Shown here in pieces: positions 39,335-50,825 of a stretch of 64,000 nt of DNA. Source of the stretch: Lysinibacillus macroides (GTDB lineage: Bacteria; Bacillota; Bacilli; Bacillales_A; Planococcaceae); assembly GCF_001281525.1 (NCBI RefSeq), contig NZ_LGCI01000014.1, positions 253,837 through 317,836 on the forward strand, given 5' to 3'. How positions within the stretch are numbered: position 1 is the stretch's first letter; every line of letters begins with the position of its first letter. A model generated the notes under the pieces. It had not been told where the DNA came from. It worked only from the letters and a program-made list of their open reading frames with translations, and searched no databases. Both the position numbers and the translations under genes were made by a program.

Positions 39335-41512
39335 ATGTCAAATTATGTTCAAGTAGGAAAACTGCAAGTGGCATCCATTCTTTTTGATTTTATTAATACG
39401 CAAGCGCTTCCTGAAAGTGGTGTTGGACAACAAGCATTTTGGACAGGCTTTGAACAGTTGATTGAGGAACTTACACCTGAAAATAAGGCATTACTTGCTC
39501 GTCGTGATGAGCTGCAAGAGACAATTAACCAATGGCATAAAGATCATGAATTTGATTTTGCTGCGTATAAATCATTTTTAGAGGAAATTGGTTATTTAGA
39601 GCCAAAAGTAGAAGACTTTAGTGTAACTACTGAAAATGTTGATGAAGCAGTTGCTGTCCAAGCTGGACCACAGCTAGTAGTGCCAGTAAATAATGCACGT
39701 TATGCCATTAATGCAGCGAATGCCCGTTGGGGAAGTCTATACGATGCTTTATATGGTACAGATGCCATTAGTGAAGAAGATGGAGCAGAAGTAGGAAAAG
39801 GCTATAATCCCGTACGCGGTGCGAAAGTGATTGCTTATGCACGAGAATTTTTAGATAAAGCTGTTCCGTTAACAAACGCTTCTCATACAGATGTAGCCAA
39901 ATATGCCATTGTAAATGGTCAATTGGTGGCAACATTGCTAAACAATGATGAAGTAACACTTATTGAAACTAATAAATTTGCTGGCTATCAAGGAGAGGCA
40001 GATGCACCGAGCGCTATTTTACTAAAAAATAATGGTCTTCATATTGAAATTCAAATTGATCGTAATCATGCAATTGGTAAGGATGATGCAGCAGGCGTGA
40101 AGGATGTTGTTTTAGAGTCAGCCGTGACTACTATTATGGACTGTGAAGACTCTGTTGCGGCTGTAGATGCAGAAGATAAAGTGGAAGTCTATACGAATTG
40201 GCTTGGTTTAATGAAAGGCGATTTAGCAGCGACATTTGAAAAAGGCAGTAAAACAATGACACGTACACTGAATCCAGATCGCATATATAAAGATGCTGAT
40301 GGCAATACCCTAACACTTGCGGGACGCTCGTTAATGTTTGTACGAAACGTAGGGCATTTAATGACAAACCCAGCAATTTTAGATAAGGATGGTCATGAGG
40401 TACCAGAGGGAATTATGGATGGTGTTATGACGAGCTTAATTGCAAAGCATGAACTGCTTGGTAATGGTCAATACAAAAACTCACAAAAAGGCTCCATTTA
40501 TATTGTTAAGCCAAAAATGCATGGCTCACAAGAAGTAGCGTTTGTCAATAAACTATTTGGCCGTATCGAAGATTTATTGGATTTAGAACGTTTCACATTG
40601 AAAATCGGTGTTATGGATGAGGAGCGTCGTACATCGTTAAACTTAAAAGCATGTATAAAGGAAGTAAAAGATCGTATTGTCTTTATTAATACTGGATTCC
40701 TTGATCGTACAGGCGATGAAATTCATACATCAATGGAAGCAGGTCCTATGATTCGTAAGGGTGAAATGAAGTCGTCTACATGGCTAACAGCTTATGAAAA
40801 ATCCAATGTAGTCGTAGGCTTAAATACAGGATTACAGGGACGTGCGCAAATTGGAAAAGGTATGTGGGCAATGCCAGATTTAATGGCAGCAATGCTAGAG
40901 CAAAAAATTGGTCATCCAAAAGCCGGTGCTAATACGGCTTGGGTTCCTTCACCAACTGCTGCAACTTTACATGCCACACACTATCATCAAGTCGATGTAA
41001 AGGAAGTGCAAAAGGGCATTTCTAGCTCAGAGGATTTACAAGACGGTATACTTGAAATCCCATTAGCAGCAGAAACAAATTGGAGTGCTGAGGAAATTCA
41101 ACAGGAACTAGATAATAATGCACAAGGTATTTTAGGCTATGTAGTACGTTGGGTAGAGCAGGGCGTAGGGTGTTCGAAGGTACCAGATATTAATGATATT
41201 GGTCTAATGGAAGATCGTGCAACACTACGTATTTCTAGTCAACATGTAGCAAACTGGTTGCATCATGGGATTTGCACAGAGGAGCAGGTGCGTGAAACAA
41301 TGGAGCGTATGGCAAAAGTAGTAGATGGTCAAAATGCTGGCGATGCTGAATACCGACCAATGTCCTCCAATCTAAATGAATCTGTGGCATTCCAAGCAGC
41401 ATGTGATTTAGTGTTTAAGGGTTATGAGCAGCCAAGTGGTTATACAGAGCCAATCTTACACAAAAAGCGTTTAGAAGCAAAAGCAAAATATAATGCAAAA
41501 ATAAATGTATAA
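39335..41512 (+). CDS. glcB: Malate synthase G
   Basis: Condenses glyoxylate with acetyl-CoA to malate. The 725-residue monomeric G-type enzyme starts [19 protein letters not shown]. The catalytic domain shows the typical blocks [47 protein letters not shown] (with the glyoxylate-site Arg) and [19 protein letters not shown]; the C-terminal [20 protein letters not shown] is also present. AAGGGGG precedes the ATG. No isocitrate lyase is visible in the window, so use with glycolate or with a distant aceA is open. It is convergent with a LysR gene. Confidence 0.97.
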   Translation: MSNYVQVGKLQVASILFDFINTQALPESGVGQQAFWTGFEQLIEELTPENKALLARRDELQETINQWHKDHEFDFAAYKSFLEEIGYLEPKVEDFSVTTENVDEAVAVQAGPQLVVPVNNARYAINAANARWGSLYDALYGTDAISEEDGAEVGKGYNPVRGAKVIAYAREFLDKAVPLTNASHTDVAKYAIVNGQLVATLLNNDEVTLIETNKFAGYQGEADAPSAILLKNNGLHIEIQIDRNHAIGKDDAAGVKDVVLESAVTTIMDCEDSVAAVDAEDKVEVYTNWLGLMKGDLAATFEKGSKTMTRTLNPDRIYKDADGNTLTLAGRSLMFVRNVGHLMTNPAILDKDGHEVPEGIMDGVMTSLIAKHELLGNGQYKNSQKGSIYIVKPKMHGSQEVAFVNKLFGRIEDLLDLERFTLKIGVMDEERRTSLNLKACIKEVKDRIVFINTGFLDRTGDEIHTSMEAGPMIRKGEMKSSTWLTAYEKSNVVVGLNTGLQGRAQIGKGMWAMPDLMAAMLEQKIGHPKAGANTAWVPSPTAATLHATHYHQVDVKEVQKGISSSEDLQDGILEIPLAAETNWSAEEIQQELDNNAQGILGYVVRWVEQGVGCSKVPDINDIGLMEDRATLRISSQHVANWLHHGICTEEQVRETMERMAKVVDGQNAGDAEYRPMSSNLNESVAFQAACDLVFKGYEQPSGYTEPILHKKRLEAKAKYNAKINV

Positions 41513-41550
41513 AAGTCTCTAAATAAGCAAAAACAAATTTAACAAAGATT

Positions 41551-41606
41551 AAGCTAGCCATCTGGTATCGATCGTCTATTGGTGCCAGATGGTTAAGCTG
41601 TTTTTA
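41551..41606 (+). terminator. Terminator between glcB and the LysR gene
   Basis: CCATCTGGTA pairs with TGCCAGATGG (one G-U) around a loop of about 17 nt; the flanking AGCT arms may extend it. TTTTT follows at 41601. Confidence 0.75.
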
Positions 41607-41676
41607 GAAGCATTGGCAGTTATAAAAGCACGTATATACATACATTTCTTCTTGGCATAAATAATCTATAGGTTTG

Positions 41677-42564
41677 TTAATGTGGAATAAAGTCATAGGC
41701 AAGCGCAATAAATTCACGTACAGCATAAGAGAGATACTTATTTTTTTTCCATGTCATACCAAGCTCCAGATAAATGTTTTCTTCTTTAAATGGAATAGCC
41801 TTTATTGTATTATATTGGATTTTATCACAAATCCTTTTTGGTAAAAGAGCGATACCGAGCTTAGCAGCTACCATTTCAATCATTAAATCCTTCTGCGTGG
41901 ACTCACAAGCGATATTTGGAAAAAAACCATTTTTGGAGCACTCTTCAATAATACGGTCATAGAGTGTGAAATCTTTGCGATAAAGAACAAACATTTCATG
42001 CTGTAAATCAATCATATCGACTGTCTCTTTCCGAGCAAGTGGATGTTCATGATGGACAATTAGCATGAGCGGATCTTTTAAAATACTAATGACTTCTACG
42101 TAATCATTTACCACACACAAATTACAAATAAGTCCAATATCAAGGTCTCCTGATTCAACACCTTCTCTAATCTTTTTTGTACCAACCTCTGTTAGCACAA
42201 TTTCCACATATGGATAATGTTCTTTGTATTGACTAACGAGCTTTGAAAAGAACTCAGCACCAACAATAGGGGGAATACCAATACGAATTTTTCCCTTTTT
42301 GAGTTCCATTAAATCTGTTAGCTCTGAACGTATATTTTTAAATGCTTCTAGGACCTGCTGAGTATTAATGAGAACAGCATGTCCTGCATCTGTTAATTCT
42401 AATTGCTTAGAGGAGCGATAAAATAGTGGGACATCTAGCTCTGCTTCTAACTGTTGAATAGCTTTACTAATAGATGGCTGTGATACATGAAGTATTGCAG
42501 CCGCTTTTGTAAAGCTGAGTTGTTTTGCTACTTCAGCAAAGTATTCTAGCTGTCGAATATCCAT
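41677..42564 (-). CDS. LysR-family transcriptional regulator
   Basis: A 295-residue regulator. The N-terminal winged helix-turn-helix (about 1-60) includes FTKAAAILHVSQPSISKAIQ, cut to its key part; a periplasmic-binding-protein-like effector domain (about 90-290) follows. GGAGGTTCCCACA precedes the ATG. It is convergent with glcB, and the likely target is the glcB promoter; that link is inference. Members of the CynR/CatR-like group have similar length. Confidence 0.92.
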   Translation of the reverse strand: MDIRQLEYFAEVAKQLSFTKAAAILHVSQPSISKAIQQLEAELDVPLFYRSSKQLELTDAGHAVLINTQQVLEAFKNIRSELTDLMELKKGKIRIGIPPIVGAEFFSKLVSQYKEHYPYVEIVLTEVGTKKIREGVESGDLDIGLICNLCVVNDYVEVISILKDPLMLIVHHEHPLARKETVDMIDLQHEMFVLYRKDFTLYDRIIEECSKNGFFPNIACESTQKDLMIEMVAAKLGIALLPKRICDKIQYNTIKAIPFKEENIYLELGMTWKKNKYLSYAVREFIALAYDFIPH

Positions 42565-42604
42565 TGTGGGAACCTCCTTTATTAGATCTAACCCTATTAT
42601 AGCA

Positions 42605-42635
42605 TCTGTAGGGACGACTACAGATTGTTTTTTGT
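42605..42635 (+). repeat. Near copy of the tuf terminator
   Basis: TCTGTAGGGACGACTACAGA plus TTGTTTTTTG repeats the tuf terminator (39133-39165) with one substitution in the loop side and one G deleted. It lies between the divergent LysR and response-regulator genes, where no plus-strand transcript obviously needs ending. Confidence 0.8.
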
Positions 42636-42736
42636 GTTAAAATAAGGGAAATTATAAGGTGTTAATGAATGTTTATATACATAATAGCTAGCACGTTATA
42701 TTAGGATACATTATTAAATAGAAAGGGGATTCGAAA

Positions 42737-43426
42737 ATGGAGATGAAGATTTTACTTATTGAAGATGATCCATCCATTTCTAAGATGATCCAAGAACGCT
42801 TTGCAAAATGGTCATTACAAGTAGTCGGTCCAAAAAATTTTCAAAAGGTGATGGATGATTTTATAGAGGAAAAACCTCATCTTGTGCTTATTGATATTCA
42901 ATTACCTGCCTATGATGGCTTCCATTGGTGTCGTGAAATTCGTCATCTTTCAAAGGTTCCAATCTTGTTCCTATCCTCTCGTGATCACCCAATGGATATG
43001 GTGATGGCTATGCAGATGGGGGCAGATGATTTTATACAAAAACCTTTTCATATGGAAGTACTGCTTGCTAAAACACAGGCTATTTTACGTCGTACATACG
43101 ATTATGTTGAGGAGAAAATGGATATAAGTCGCTTTAACGATGCTGTAATTGATTATGCAAGAAGTGAGATTGTCTATGATGGAGCCATTGCCTCGTTAAC
43201 GAAAAATGAGCTCTTTATCTTGCGAATTTTAGTGGAAAAGGCAAATCAAATAGTATCGAGAGATGAGCTAATGAGAAAGCTTTGGGATGATGAACGTTTT
43301 GTAAATGATAATACTTTGTCAGTAAATGTTAATCGCTTACGCACAAAGCTTGAGGAGATTGGTTTACAAGAAGTGATTCAGACAAAAAAGGGACTTGGCT
43401 ATCTAGCAGTAAACCAAGGGATGTGA
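42737..43426 (+). CDS. OmpR-family response regulator (BceR-like)
   Basis: A 229-residue two-component regulator. The receiver domain has the acidic pair Asp10/Asp11, the phosphorylation site Asp53 (VLIDIQLPAYDG) and Lys near 102. A winged-helix DNA-binding domain follows at about 130-225. In Bacilli such regulators respond to cell-wall-active peptides and control an adjacent BceAB-type transporter; the neighbouring genes match that layout. AAAGGGG precedes the ATG. It is 6 bp from the kinase. Confidence 0.93.
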   Translation: MEMKILLIEDDPSISKMIQERFAKWSLQVVGPKNFQKVMDDFIEEKPHLVLIDIQLPAYDGFHWCREIRHLSKVPILFLSSRDHPMDMVMAMQMGADDFIQKPFHMEVLLAKTQAILRRTYDYVEEKMDISRFNDAVIDYARSEIVYDGAIASLTKNELFILRILVEKANQIVSRDELMRKLWDDERFVNDNTLSVNVNRLRTKLEEIGLQEVIQTKKGLGYLAVNQGM

Positions 43427-43432
43427 ATAAAA

Positions 43433-44449
43433 TTGCTACTATTATTTATACGAGAACGGTTAGCATGGTTAGGCCTTTTTGCCTTTATCTTGGCAATATT
43501 GAACCTATTATTTACTTTAGATATAGGGTTAGAGAGCATTTCTATTGGGTATGTAAATATTAGTTTGCTGGTTAGTTTTACATTCTTTTTTGTATGGCGT
43601 TATATTGTTGAAGTTGGGAAATTAAAAGATTTCCTGGGAAATATGGAGAGTTATTTAGATGAGATTCATAAAAATCGTCTAGCTTTGTCCCCCTTTCAAG
43701 AAGTTTATTTTCGGAAAATGGGAGCTATTTTTGATGAGAAGAAAGTGGAGTTAAATCAAGCGAAAGTGCAGCTTCAGGAATATTCGGATGGGCTGCTGGC
43801 ATGGGTACATGAAGTAAAAGCCCCTTTAACAGCTATTAATTTAATGCTAGAGCATGTGGAAGACTTAGAGTTGCGTCGAAAATTAGAAAATGAATGGTTA
43901 AGGCTGCACTTATTAGTGGACCAACAGCTGCATCAAACACGACTACACTCCATCGAAAAGGATAATTATTTAACAGAGGTTGAATTAAAGCCAATTATCT
44001 ATAAGGAAATTCGAGCCATGCAGGCTTGGTGTATCGAACAAGGTGTTGGCTTTGATGTTGATGAGCTTACAGAGACTGTTCTAACAGATAGTAAGTGGTT
44101 AGCATTTATTGTTCGACAAATTCTTTCCAATGCTATTAAGTATAGTCCAGTAGATTCTGAAATAATAATATGGACAGAAGTGGATGCCACAGAAGCGATA
44201 TTATTGCATATCAAAGATATAGGCATAGGTATTCCTTTAGAAGACTTACCTCGTATTTTTCAAAAATCATATACGGGTACAATTGGAAGAGAATCCACAC
44301 AATCGACAGGTATGGGTCTTTATTTAGCATATAATGTAGCCCAAAAATTAGGTATTCGTATTCATGTACAATCAAAAGTTGGGGAAGGCTCATTATTTAC
44401 ATTACGCTTTCCGCTACAAAATGCATACGCCAAACTAACAGGTAGATGA
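43433..44449 (+). CDS. Intramembrane-sensing histidine kinase (BceS-like)
   Basis: A 338-residue kinase with two N-terminal membrane helices (about 11-29 and 37-57) and almost no extracellular loop, typical of BceS kinases that sense through the transporter. The phospho-acceptor is His126 in WVHEVKAPLTAI; the ATP-binding domain shows N (QILSNAIKYSP), DIGIGIP and TGMGLYLA. The start is TTG, with a poor ribosome site about 12 nt upstream, so it may be coupled to the regulator gene. The stop codon lies in a terminator stem. Confidence 0.92.
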   Translation: MLLLFIRERLAWLGLFAFILAILNLLFTLDIGLESISIGYVNISLLVSFTFFFVWRYIVEVGKLKDFLGNMESYLDEIHKNRLALSPFQEVYFRKMGAIFDEKKVELNQAKVQLQEYSDGLLAWVHEVKAPLTAINLMLEHVEDLELRRKLENEWLRLHLLVDQQLHQTRLHSIEKDNYLTEVELKPIIYKEIRAMQAWCIEQGVGFDVDELTETVLTDSKWLAFIVRQILSNAIKYSPVDSEIIIWTEVDATEAILLHIKDIGIGIPLEDLPRIFQKSYTGTIGRESTQSTGMGLYLAYNVAQKLGIRIHVQSKVGEGSLFTLRFPLQNAYAKLTGR

Positions 44450-44474
44450 CAAAATTGTCACCTACCTTTTTATA
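44440..44474 (+). terminator. Terminator overlapping the kinase stop codon
   Basis: AGGTAG-AT-GACAA pairs with TTGTC-AC-CTACCT around AA, followed by TTTTTATATT. It splits the regulator-kinase unit from the transporter genes. Confidence 0.8.
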
Positions 44475-44495
44475 TTGTCATGTAAAACGCACGAA

Positions 44496-44519
44496 TTACT
44501 AGTAACAACAGGGTACACT
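44496..44519 (+). promoter_or_regulatory. Possible regulated promoter of the BceAB-type genes
   Basis: A perfect 10-bp palindrome TTACTAGTAA (44496-44505) overlaps the place of a -35 box for TACACT at 44514-44519. A poor -35 with a symmetric site fits activation by the response regulator, but the published BceR site was not matched. Confidence 0.35.
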
Positions 44520-44546
44520 TGAAAGAGAGAAAGGGGCGTTTACAAG

Positions 44547-45308
44547 TTGACAGTTTTAATTGGTCGTAAAATAAAAAAGGTTTATGGAAAAAAATCAACA
44601 GCTCAAGAAGTATTAAAGGGCATTGATGTAGAAGTAAATAAGGGTGAATTTGTAGGGATTATGGGACCATCTGGCTCAGGGAAAACAACGCTTTTAAATG
44701 TTTTATGCTCGATCGATTTTGCAACAGAAGGCGTTATTGAAATAAATGGGCAAAACTTACGTGGCATGAAGGAGAAGGCCTTAGCAAATTTCCGTCGAGA
44801 ACAACTCGGCTTTATATTTCAAGATTATAATTTATTGGATACTTTAACAGTTAAGGAAAATATTCTTTTACCATTAGCTATTAGTAAGCTTTCTAAAGCT
44901 ATCGCAGAAAGTCGTGTGAAAGAACTAACACACTTACTCGGTATTACAGAAATTTTGAATAAATACCCAAATGAAATATCAGGTGGTCAAAAGCAGCGTA
45001 CATCAGCAGCTCGTGCATTGATTACAAATCCATCTCTTGTCTTTGCAGATGAGCCTACAGGTGCGCTTGATTCTAAATCAGCTACAGCACTCTTAAAAAA
45101 TTTACAAAGCATCAATGAAACAAAAGAAGCTACAATTATGATGGTTACACATGATGCTGTAGCAGCTAGCTTCTGTACACGTGTGCTATTTTTAAAAGAT
45201 GGCTTGATTTATAGTGAGCTTTATAAGGGCGATAAAACAAGACAAGTATTCTTCCAGGAAATTATGCATACGCAAAGTGTGCTAGGCGGTGATGGCTATG
45301 AGTCTTAG
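44547..45308 (+). CDS. ABC transporter ATPase (BceA-like)
   Basis: A 253-residue ATPase of the lipoprotein/macrolide exporter (MacB-type) family. Walker A is GPSGSGKT (40-47), the signature ISGGQKQR (about 145-152) and Walker [13 protein letters not shown] (about 163-174). The start is TTG after AAAGGGG. It pairs with the permease that follows; in Bacilli such pairs handle bacitracin-like or lantibiotic peptides by target protection. Substrate here unknown. Confidence 0.94.
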   Translation: MTVLIGRKIKKVYGKKSTAQEVLKGIDVEVNKGEFVGIMGPSGSGKTTLLNVLCSIDFATEGVIEINGQNLRGMKEKALANFRREQLGFIFQDYNLLDTLTVKENILLPLAISKLSKAIAESRVKELTHLLGITEILNKYPNEISGGQKQRTSAARALITNPSLVFADEPTGALDSKSATALLKNLQSINETKEATIMMVTHDAVAASFCTRVLFLKDGLIYSELYKGDKTRQVFFQEIMHTQSVLGGDGYES

Positions 45309-47277
45309 CAAACTTGTGCTACGCAGTATGAAGAAAAATATGAAGCATTACTATCTCTACTTTTTTGCACTTATTTTTAGTGTTACATTGTATTTTTCCT
45401 TTGTCACATTGCAATATAATGCTGAAGTATGGGAGGCTGTTCAAATAAGTGGAACAGCTACAGCAGGCTTTAAAGCAGCAACGTATATTTTATACTTTAT
45501 TGTGCTATTCTTTGTGCTCTATGCCAATCACCTATTTATGAAGCGCCGCAGTAAAGAGGTCGGCTTATATCAATTAATTGGCATGACAAAGGGATTGATT
45601 GTACGCTTATTGGCGATTGAAAATATATTATTATTCGTTGGGGCTGTTATAGTAGGTATGCTAGCAGGCTTCTTTAGCTCACGCGTATTTGCTATGATTT
45701 TATTACGTGTACTCGAAAAAGAAGCTCTTGTCACAATGGCATTTAGTACACAGGCATTACAGCAGTCCATCCTTGTATTTGCCGTTCTTTTGATCATTGT
45801 GCTTATCCAAATGGCTTGGATGATTCATCGTGTTTCATTGTTATCATTATTTAGCGCTGCAAAACAAGCTGATGAGCGTGTAAGACGCTTTAGCCCGTTA
45901 CAAATGGTGATTGGGTTTTTAGGACTGATTTTAATTGGCTACGGCTATTATGCCTCAACTAAGCTATTTGACATTGAAGCAACTAGTAATTTATTGGTCA
46001 GCATGCTTATTATTTTAGCAACGACCATTGGTGGAACCTTCCTTGTTTTCCGTTTCTCTATAGCATTTATTATGAACATAATTCGCTTAAAGAAAAAAGG
46101 ACATTTATCGGTTCAGGATGTCTTAGCATTAACGCCAATTATGCATCGTATGAAAAGCAATGCAAAATCATTAACACTTATTACTGTATTAACAGGTGTA
46201 TCTCTAGGTATTACAACTTTGTCCTATATTGCTTACTATTCATCAGAGGCATCTGCTTATAGTCAAGTACCGGGTGATTTTGTATTGCTGGAAAATAACA
46301 GTCAGGCATTTGTAGAGGCGTTAGAGCAACATAATATTGCATATGGTGCAGTGGATTACCGTTTACAAGGTGTGTCAGCTACTGTAGGTCAATTAATGTC
46401 TGAAGAGCAAAAAGACAATCCTTTATATACAATGGAAGGCGTTATTTATACGATTCCACTCTCTGATTACCAGCAAAAGGTTCCTACAGCTTCATTATCA
46501 GGTAATGATGCTATTCTAACAAACTATGGTGGCTATATGGCAGAGATGTTTCCGCTAGAGAAAGATCGAGATATTGATGTATCAGCAGGGGAGTTTAAGG
46601 AAACTCTTCATATTGTTGATATTCAGGAGCATAGTCTTATTAGCGGTATTATAACAGCTGGGGGTGGTGGCCCAATCTTCGTTGTGACAGACAAAATGTT
46701 TGAGCATCTTGCAACACAATCAGAGCTATATCCTTGGCATGAGCAAACAACAATTACGTTACAAGCAGAAAGCGATAGAGCAGCAGCAGAGCAATTATAC
46801 CAGCAAACAGGTGCAGATATTTTAACAATTGTAGATAATGAAGGGGATACGCACGAATATAAACAATCCTCCTATGAGATGCAACGTAAGGGTAATATTG
46901 AATCTTTAGGACTTACAATTTTTATCACAGCATTTTTAGGCTTAGCTTTCTTAATGACGACAGGTAGTATTCTATATTTTAAACAAATGTCCGAGGCAGA
47001 GGAAGAACGTGATTCCTATACAATTTTAAGAAAGATTGGCTTTGCAGAAAAGGATATTATGAAAGGTATTTATATGAAGCAAGCCTTTAATTTTGGTGTT
47101 CCATTAGTGATTGGCTTATTGCATAGTTACTTTGCTGTGAAGTCAGGATGGTTTTTATTTGGTACAGAGTTAACAACACCACTTTGGCTAGCAATGTGCT
47201 GTTATATCGCACTATACGCTATTTTTGCTGTTCTCTCAGTCGGTTATTATAAAAGGGTAGTGCGAGAATCATTATAA
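45298..47277 (+). CDS. ABC transporter permease (BceB-like)
   Basis: A 659-residue permease with about ten membrane helices and a large extracellular domain (about 305-535) between helices 7 and 8, the hallmark of BceB and the part that binds peptides and signals to the kinase. FtsX-type segments lie near both ends. It begins [17 protein letters not shown] 45298 is chosen: AGGCGG lies 9 nt upstream; GTG and ATG codons 2-3 codons earlier are alternatives. It overlaps the ATPase gene by 11 nt. Confidence 0.93.
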   Translation: MSLSKLVLRSMKKNMKHYYLYFFALIFSVTLYFSFVTLQYNAEVWEAVQISGTATAGFKAATYILYFIVLFFVLYANHLFMKRRSKEVGLYQLIGMTKGLIVRLLAIENILLFVGAVIVGMLAGFFSSRVFAMILLRVLEKEALVTMAFSTQALQQSILVFAVLLIIVLIQMAWMIHRVSLLSLFSAAKQADERVRRFSPLQMVIGFLGLILIGYGYYASTKLFDIEATSNLLVSMLIILATTIGGTFLVFRFSIAFIMNIIRLKKKGHLSVQDVLALTPIMHRMKSNAKSLTLITVLTGVSLGITTLSYIAYYSSEASAYSQVPGDFVLLENNSQAFVEALEQHNIAYGAVDYRLQGVSATVGQLMSEEQKDNPLYTMEGVIYTIPLSDYQQKVPTASLSGNDAILTNYGGYMAEMFPLEKDRDIDVSAGEFKETLHIVDIQEHSLISGIITAGGGGPIFVVTDKMFEHLATQSELYPWHEQTTITLQAESDRAAAEQLYQQTGADILTIVDNEGDTHEYKQSSYEMQRKGNIESLGLTIFITAFLGLAFLMTTGSILYFKQMSEAEEERDSYTILRKIGFAEKDIMKGIYMKQAFNFGVPLVIGLLHSYFAVKSGWFLFGTELTTPLWLAMCCYIALYAIFAVLSVGYYKRVVRESL

Positions 47278-47509
47278 CTATTAAATAAGAAGAAATTCAA
47301 AGGGGTTATCAAGAAAGTCAGATAACATGGACTTTTTTAATAGCCCTCCTTTAGCTAAAGTTATTTGAAAGTTTGAAAATATTAATAAGATAGCCGTAAG
47401 TATTGCAATATGTCTTAAAATTTTATATACTAATAAACGGCTTAAATAAGCGGAGAATTTAGTAGTAGTAAGAATATCAGCAACATTTAAAAGAATTTAG
47501 CGAAAAGAC
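47278..47509 (+). other. Gap between the BceB-like gene and the S10 promoter
   Basis: It contains a short hairpin AAAGTC / GACTTT followed by a T-run (47311-47338), a probable terminator of the transporter unit. The remaining 170 bp show no gene, and I saw no relic of the ybaC gene that stands here in B. subtilis. Confidence 0.5.
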
Positions 47510-47538
47510 TTGCTTATTCTTTTTTTATTGTATATAAT
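47510..47538 (+). promoter_or_regulatory. SigA promoter of the S10 operon
   Basis: TTGCTT at 47510-47515 and a perfect TATAAT at 47533-47538 with a 17-bp spacer. It is the only strong promoter seen ahead of the S10-spc cluster. Confidence 0.8.
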
Positions 47539-47543
47539 GTTGA

Positions 47544-47975
<432 letters not shown>

Positions 47976-48021
47976 TGGTAAAAACAATATAACTTTTTAA
48001 AATTTACAGGAGGTGTGACAG

Positions 48022-48651
48022 ATGGCTAAAGGAATCTTAGGTAGAAAAATTGGTATGACACAAGTTTTCGCTGAAAACGGTGATTTAATCCCAGTAACAG
48101 TTATCGAAGCTGCTCCAAACGTAGTGCTTCAAAAGAAAACTGTTGAAACAGATGGCTACGAAGCAATCCAAGTTGGTTTCGAAGATAAGCGTGTTAAGCT
48201 TTCTAACAAACCAGAACAAGGTCACGTAGCAAAAGCGAATACTGCTCCTAAGCGCTTCATTCGTGAATTCCGCAACGTGAACGTGGAAGAGTACGAAGTT
48301 GGTCAAGAAGTCAATGTAGAAATTTTCGCAGAAGGCGATGTAATTGATGTAACAGGTGTTACTAAAGGTAAAGGTTTCCAAGGTGTAATTAAACGCCACG
48401 GACAATCTCGTGGTCCAATGGCTCACGGCTCTCGTTACCACCGTCGTCCTGGTTCAATGGGTCCAGTTGCTCCGAACCGCGTATTCAAACAAAAGAAATT
48501 ACCTGGTCAAATGGGTGGCAATGTAGTTACAATCCAAAACTTAGAGATCGTAAAAGTTGATGCGGAACGTAACTTACTACTTGTTAAAGGTAATGTTCCT
48601 GGTTCTAAAAAAGCTCTAGTTACAGTAAAAACTGCGATTAAAGCGAAGTAA
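48022..48651 (+). CDS. rplC: 50S ribosomal protein L3
   Basis: Early-assembly protein near the peptidyl transferase centre. The 209-residue product includes the long loop [20 protein letters not shown], where L3 mutations to pleuromutilins/linezolid arise; no unusual residue stands out. AGGAGGTGTGACAG precedes the ATG. Confidence 0.99.
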   Translation: MAKGILGRKIGMTQVFAENGDLIPVTVIEAAPNVVLQKKTVETDGYEAIQVGFEDKRVKLSNKPEQGHVAKANTAPKRFIREFRNVNVEEYEVGQEVNVEIFAEGDVIDVTGVTKGKGFQGVIKRHGQSRGPMAHGSRYHRRPGSMGPVAPNRVFKQKKLPGQMGGNVVTIQNLEIVKVDAERNLLLVKGNVPGSKKALVTVKTAIKAK

Positions 48652-48677
48652 TTATTTAAAGAAAGGAGGAAACAGGA

Positions 48678-49301
48678 ATGACAAAAGTATCTGTACTTAG
48701 TCAAACAGGTGCTTCAGTTGGCGAAATCGAATTAAACGATGCGATTTTCGGAATCGAGCCAAATGAAGCAGTATTATTCGACGCAGTAGTTGCACAACGC
48801 GCTTCTCTACGTCAAGGTAATCACAAAGTGAAAAACCGTTCTGAAGTTGCTGGTGGTGGTCGTAAACCATGGCGTCAAAAAGGAACTGGTCGTGCTCGTC
48901 AAGGTTCTATCCGTTCTCCACAATGGCGCGGCGGTGGTATCGTATTCGGTCCTACTCCACGTAGCTATTCTTATAAATTACCTAAAAAAGTTCGTCGTTT
49001 AGCTCTTAAATCAGCTTTATCAGCTAAAGTAGTAGAACAAAACTTCTTAGTTCTTGATGCTCTAACTTTAGAAGCACCAAAAACAAAAGAATTCACAAAA
49101 ATTCTTAAAGATCTTTCTTTAGAGAAAAAATCTTTATTCGTAACTGCTGACCTAGATGAAAACGTAGCGTTATCTGCACGTAACATTCCAGGTGTAACAG
49201 TGTTAACTGCAAATGGTATCAACGTTCTTGATCTATTAGGTCATGATAAAGTTGTATTTACTAAATCTGCAGTAGAAAAAGTTGAGGAGGTGCTTGGATA
49301 A
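48678..49301 (+). CDS. rplD: 50S ribosomal protein L4
   Basis: Lines the peptide exit tunnel. The 207-residue product has the tunnel loop [20 protein letters not shown] intact, the region of macrolide-resistance mutations. AAGGAGG precedes the ATG; the stop overlaps the rplW start by 1 nt (TAATG). Confidence 0.99.
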   Translation: MTKVSVLSQTGASVGEIELNDAIFGIEPNEAVLFDAVVAQRASLRQGNHKVKNRSEVAGGGRKPWRQKGTGRARQGSIRSPQWRGGGIVFGPTPRSYSYKLPKKVRRLALKSALSAKVVEQNFLVLDALTLEAPKTKEFTKILKDLSLEKKSLFVTADLDENVALSARNIPGVTVLTANGINVLDLLGHDKVVFTKSAVEKVEEVLG

Positions 49302-49585
49302 TGGAAGCACGTGATATTTTAAAACGTCCGGTCATTACTGAGCGTTCTTCAGAACTTATGGCAGAGAAAAAGTATACTTTCGAAGTAGACACTCGCGCTA
49401 ACAAAACGCAAGTAAAAGACGCTGTAGAAGAAATCTTTGGCGTAAAAGTTGAGAAAGTAAACGTTCTTAACTACAAAGGTAAATTCAAGCGCGTTGGCCG
49501 TTATGGTGGTTACACAAACAAACGCCGTAAAGCGATTGTTAAATTAACTGCTGATAGCAAAGAAATTGAATTATTCGAAATGTAA
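49301..49585 (+). CDS. rplW: 50S ribosomal protein L23
   Basis: Exit-tunnel protein that docks signal recognition particle and trigger factor. The 94-residue product begins [23 protein letters not shown] lies upstream inside rplD, so translation is coupled. Confidence 0.99.
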   Translation: MEARDILKRPVITERSSELMAEKKYTFEVDTRANKTQVKDAVEEIFGVKVEKVNVLNYKGKFKRVGRYGGYTNKRRKAIVKLTADSKEIELFEM

Positions 49586-49633
49586 TCCTTAAGGGATTTA
49601 TGATTTGAACACTCAAGAAGGAGGGAAAACACA

Positions 49634-50464
49634 ATGGCGATTAAAAAGTATAAACCTACCTCTAATGGTCGTCGTAACATGACGTCATTAGACTTTGCGG
49701 AAATTACAACGAACAAGCCTGAGAAATCATTGCTTGAACCAACTAAACGCAAAGCTGGTCGTAACAACCAAGGTAAAATCACTGTTCGTCATCATGGTGG
49801 TGGTCATAAGAAGCAATACCGTGTTATCGATTTCAAACGTGTTAAAGATGGCATTCCGGCAAAAGTTGCTACTATTGAATATGATCCAAACCGTTCTGCG
49901 AATATCGCATTAATCAACTACGCTGATGGAGCAAAAGCTTACATTTTAGCACCTAAAGGATTAGAGGTTGGTCAAACAATCGTTTCTGGTCCAGATGCTG
50001 ATATTAAAGTAGGTAACGCATTACCATTAGCAAATATTCCAATGGGTACTACTATCCATAACATCGAGTTAAAACCTGGTAAAGGTGGACAATTAGTACG
50101 TTCTGCTGGTACTTCTGCGCAAGTACTTGGTCGTGAAGGCAAATACGTAATCGTTCGTCTACAATCTGGTGAAGTACGTTTAGTATTAGCGACTTGCCGC
50201 GCTACAATCGGTCAAGTTGGTAACGAGCAACACGAACTTGTACACATCGGTAAAGCAGGTCGTAGCCGTTGGTTAGGTAAACGCCCAGAAGTACGTGGTT
50301 CTGTAATGAACCCTAACGATCACCCACACGGTGGTGGTGAAGGACGTTCACCAATCGGACGTAAATCACCAATGACTCCTTGGGGTAAACCAGCACTTGG
50401 TTACAAAACTCGCAAGAAGAAAAACAAATCGGATAAATTTATCATCCGTAGTCGTAAAAAATAA
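49634..50464 (+). CDS. rplB: 50S ribosomal protein L2
   Basis: Peptidyl-transferase-centre protein. The 276-residue product keeps the conserved C-terminal histidine region [26 protein letters not shown] precedes the ATG. Confidence 0.99.
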   Translation: MAIKKYKPTSNGRRNMTSLDFAEITTNKPEKSLLEPTKRKAGRNNQGKITVRHHGGGHKKQYRVIDFKRVKDGIPAKVATIEYDPNRSANIALINYADGAKAYILAPKGLEVGQTIVSGPDADIKVGNALPLANIPMGTTIHNIELKPGKGGQLVRSAGTSAQVLGREGKYVIVRLQSGEVRLVLATCRATIGQVGNEQHELVHIGKAGRSRWLGKRPEVRGSVMNPNDHPHGGGEGRSPIGRKSPMTPWGKPALGYKTRKKKNKSDKFIIRSRKK

Positions 50465-50524
50465 AGTGATTAAACTACGGTTCTATGGGAGAGCCGTGGT
50501 AGAATCACGGAGGGAGGTTCCTAC

Positions 50525-50803
50525 ATGGGTCGCAGCTTGAAAAAAGGACCTTTTGTTGATGACCACTTAATGAAAAAAGTGGAGGCACAAGAGGCTTCTG
50601 AGAAAAAACAAGTTATTAAAACTTGGTCACGCCGTTCTACAATCTTCCCGAACTTCATCGGTTTAACGATTGCTGTATATGATGGACGTAAACATGTTCC
50701 TGTATACGTAACAGAAGATATGGTAGGCCATAAACTTGGTGAGTTCGCACCGACACGTACTTATAAAGGTCACGGTGCAGACGACAAGAAAACAAGACGC
50801 TAA
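50525..50803 (+). CDS. rpsS: 30S ribosomal protein S19
   Basis: Head protein touching the A-site finger. The 92-residue product starts [18 protein letters not shown] and has the conserved [22 protein letters not shown] precedes the ATG. Confidence 0.99.
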   Translation: MGRSLKKGPFVDDHLMKKVEAQEASEKKQVIKTWSRRSTIFPNFIGLTIAVYDGRKHVPVYVTEDMVGHKLGEFAPTRTYKGHGADDKKTRR

Positions 50804-50825
50804 TTTTGAGAGGAGGTAAATCCTA

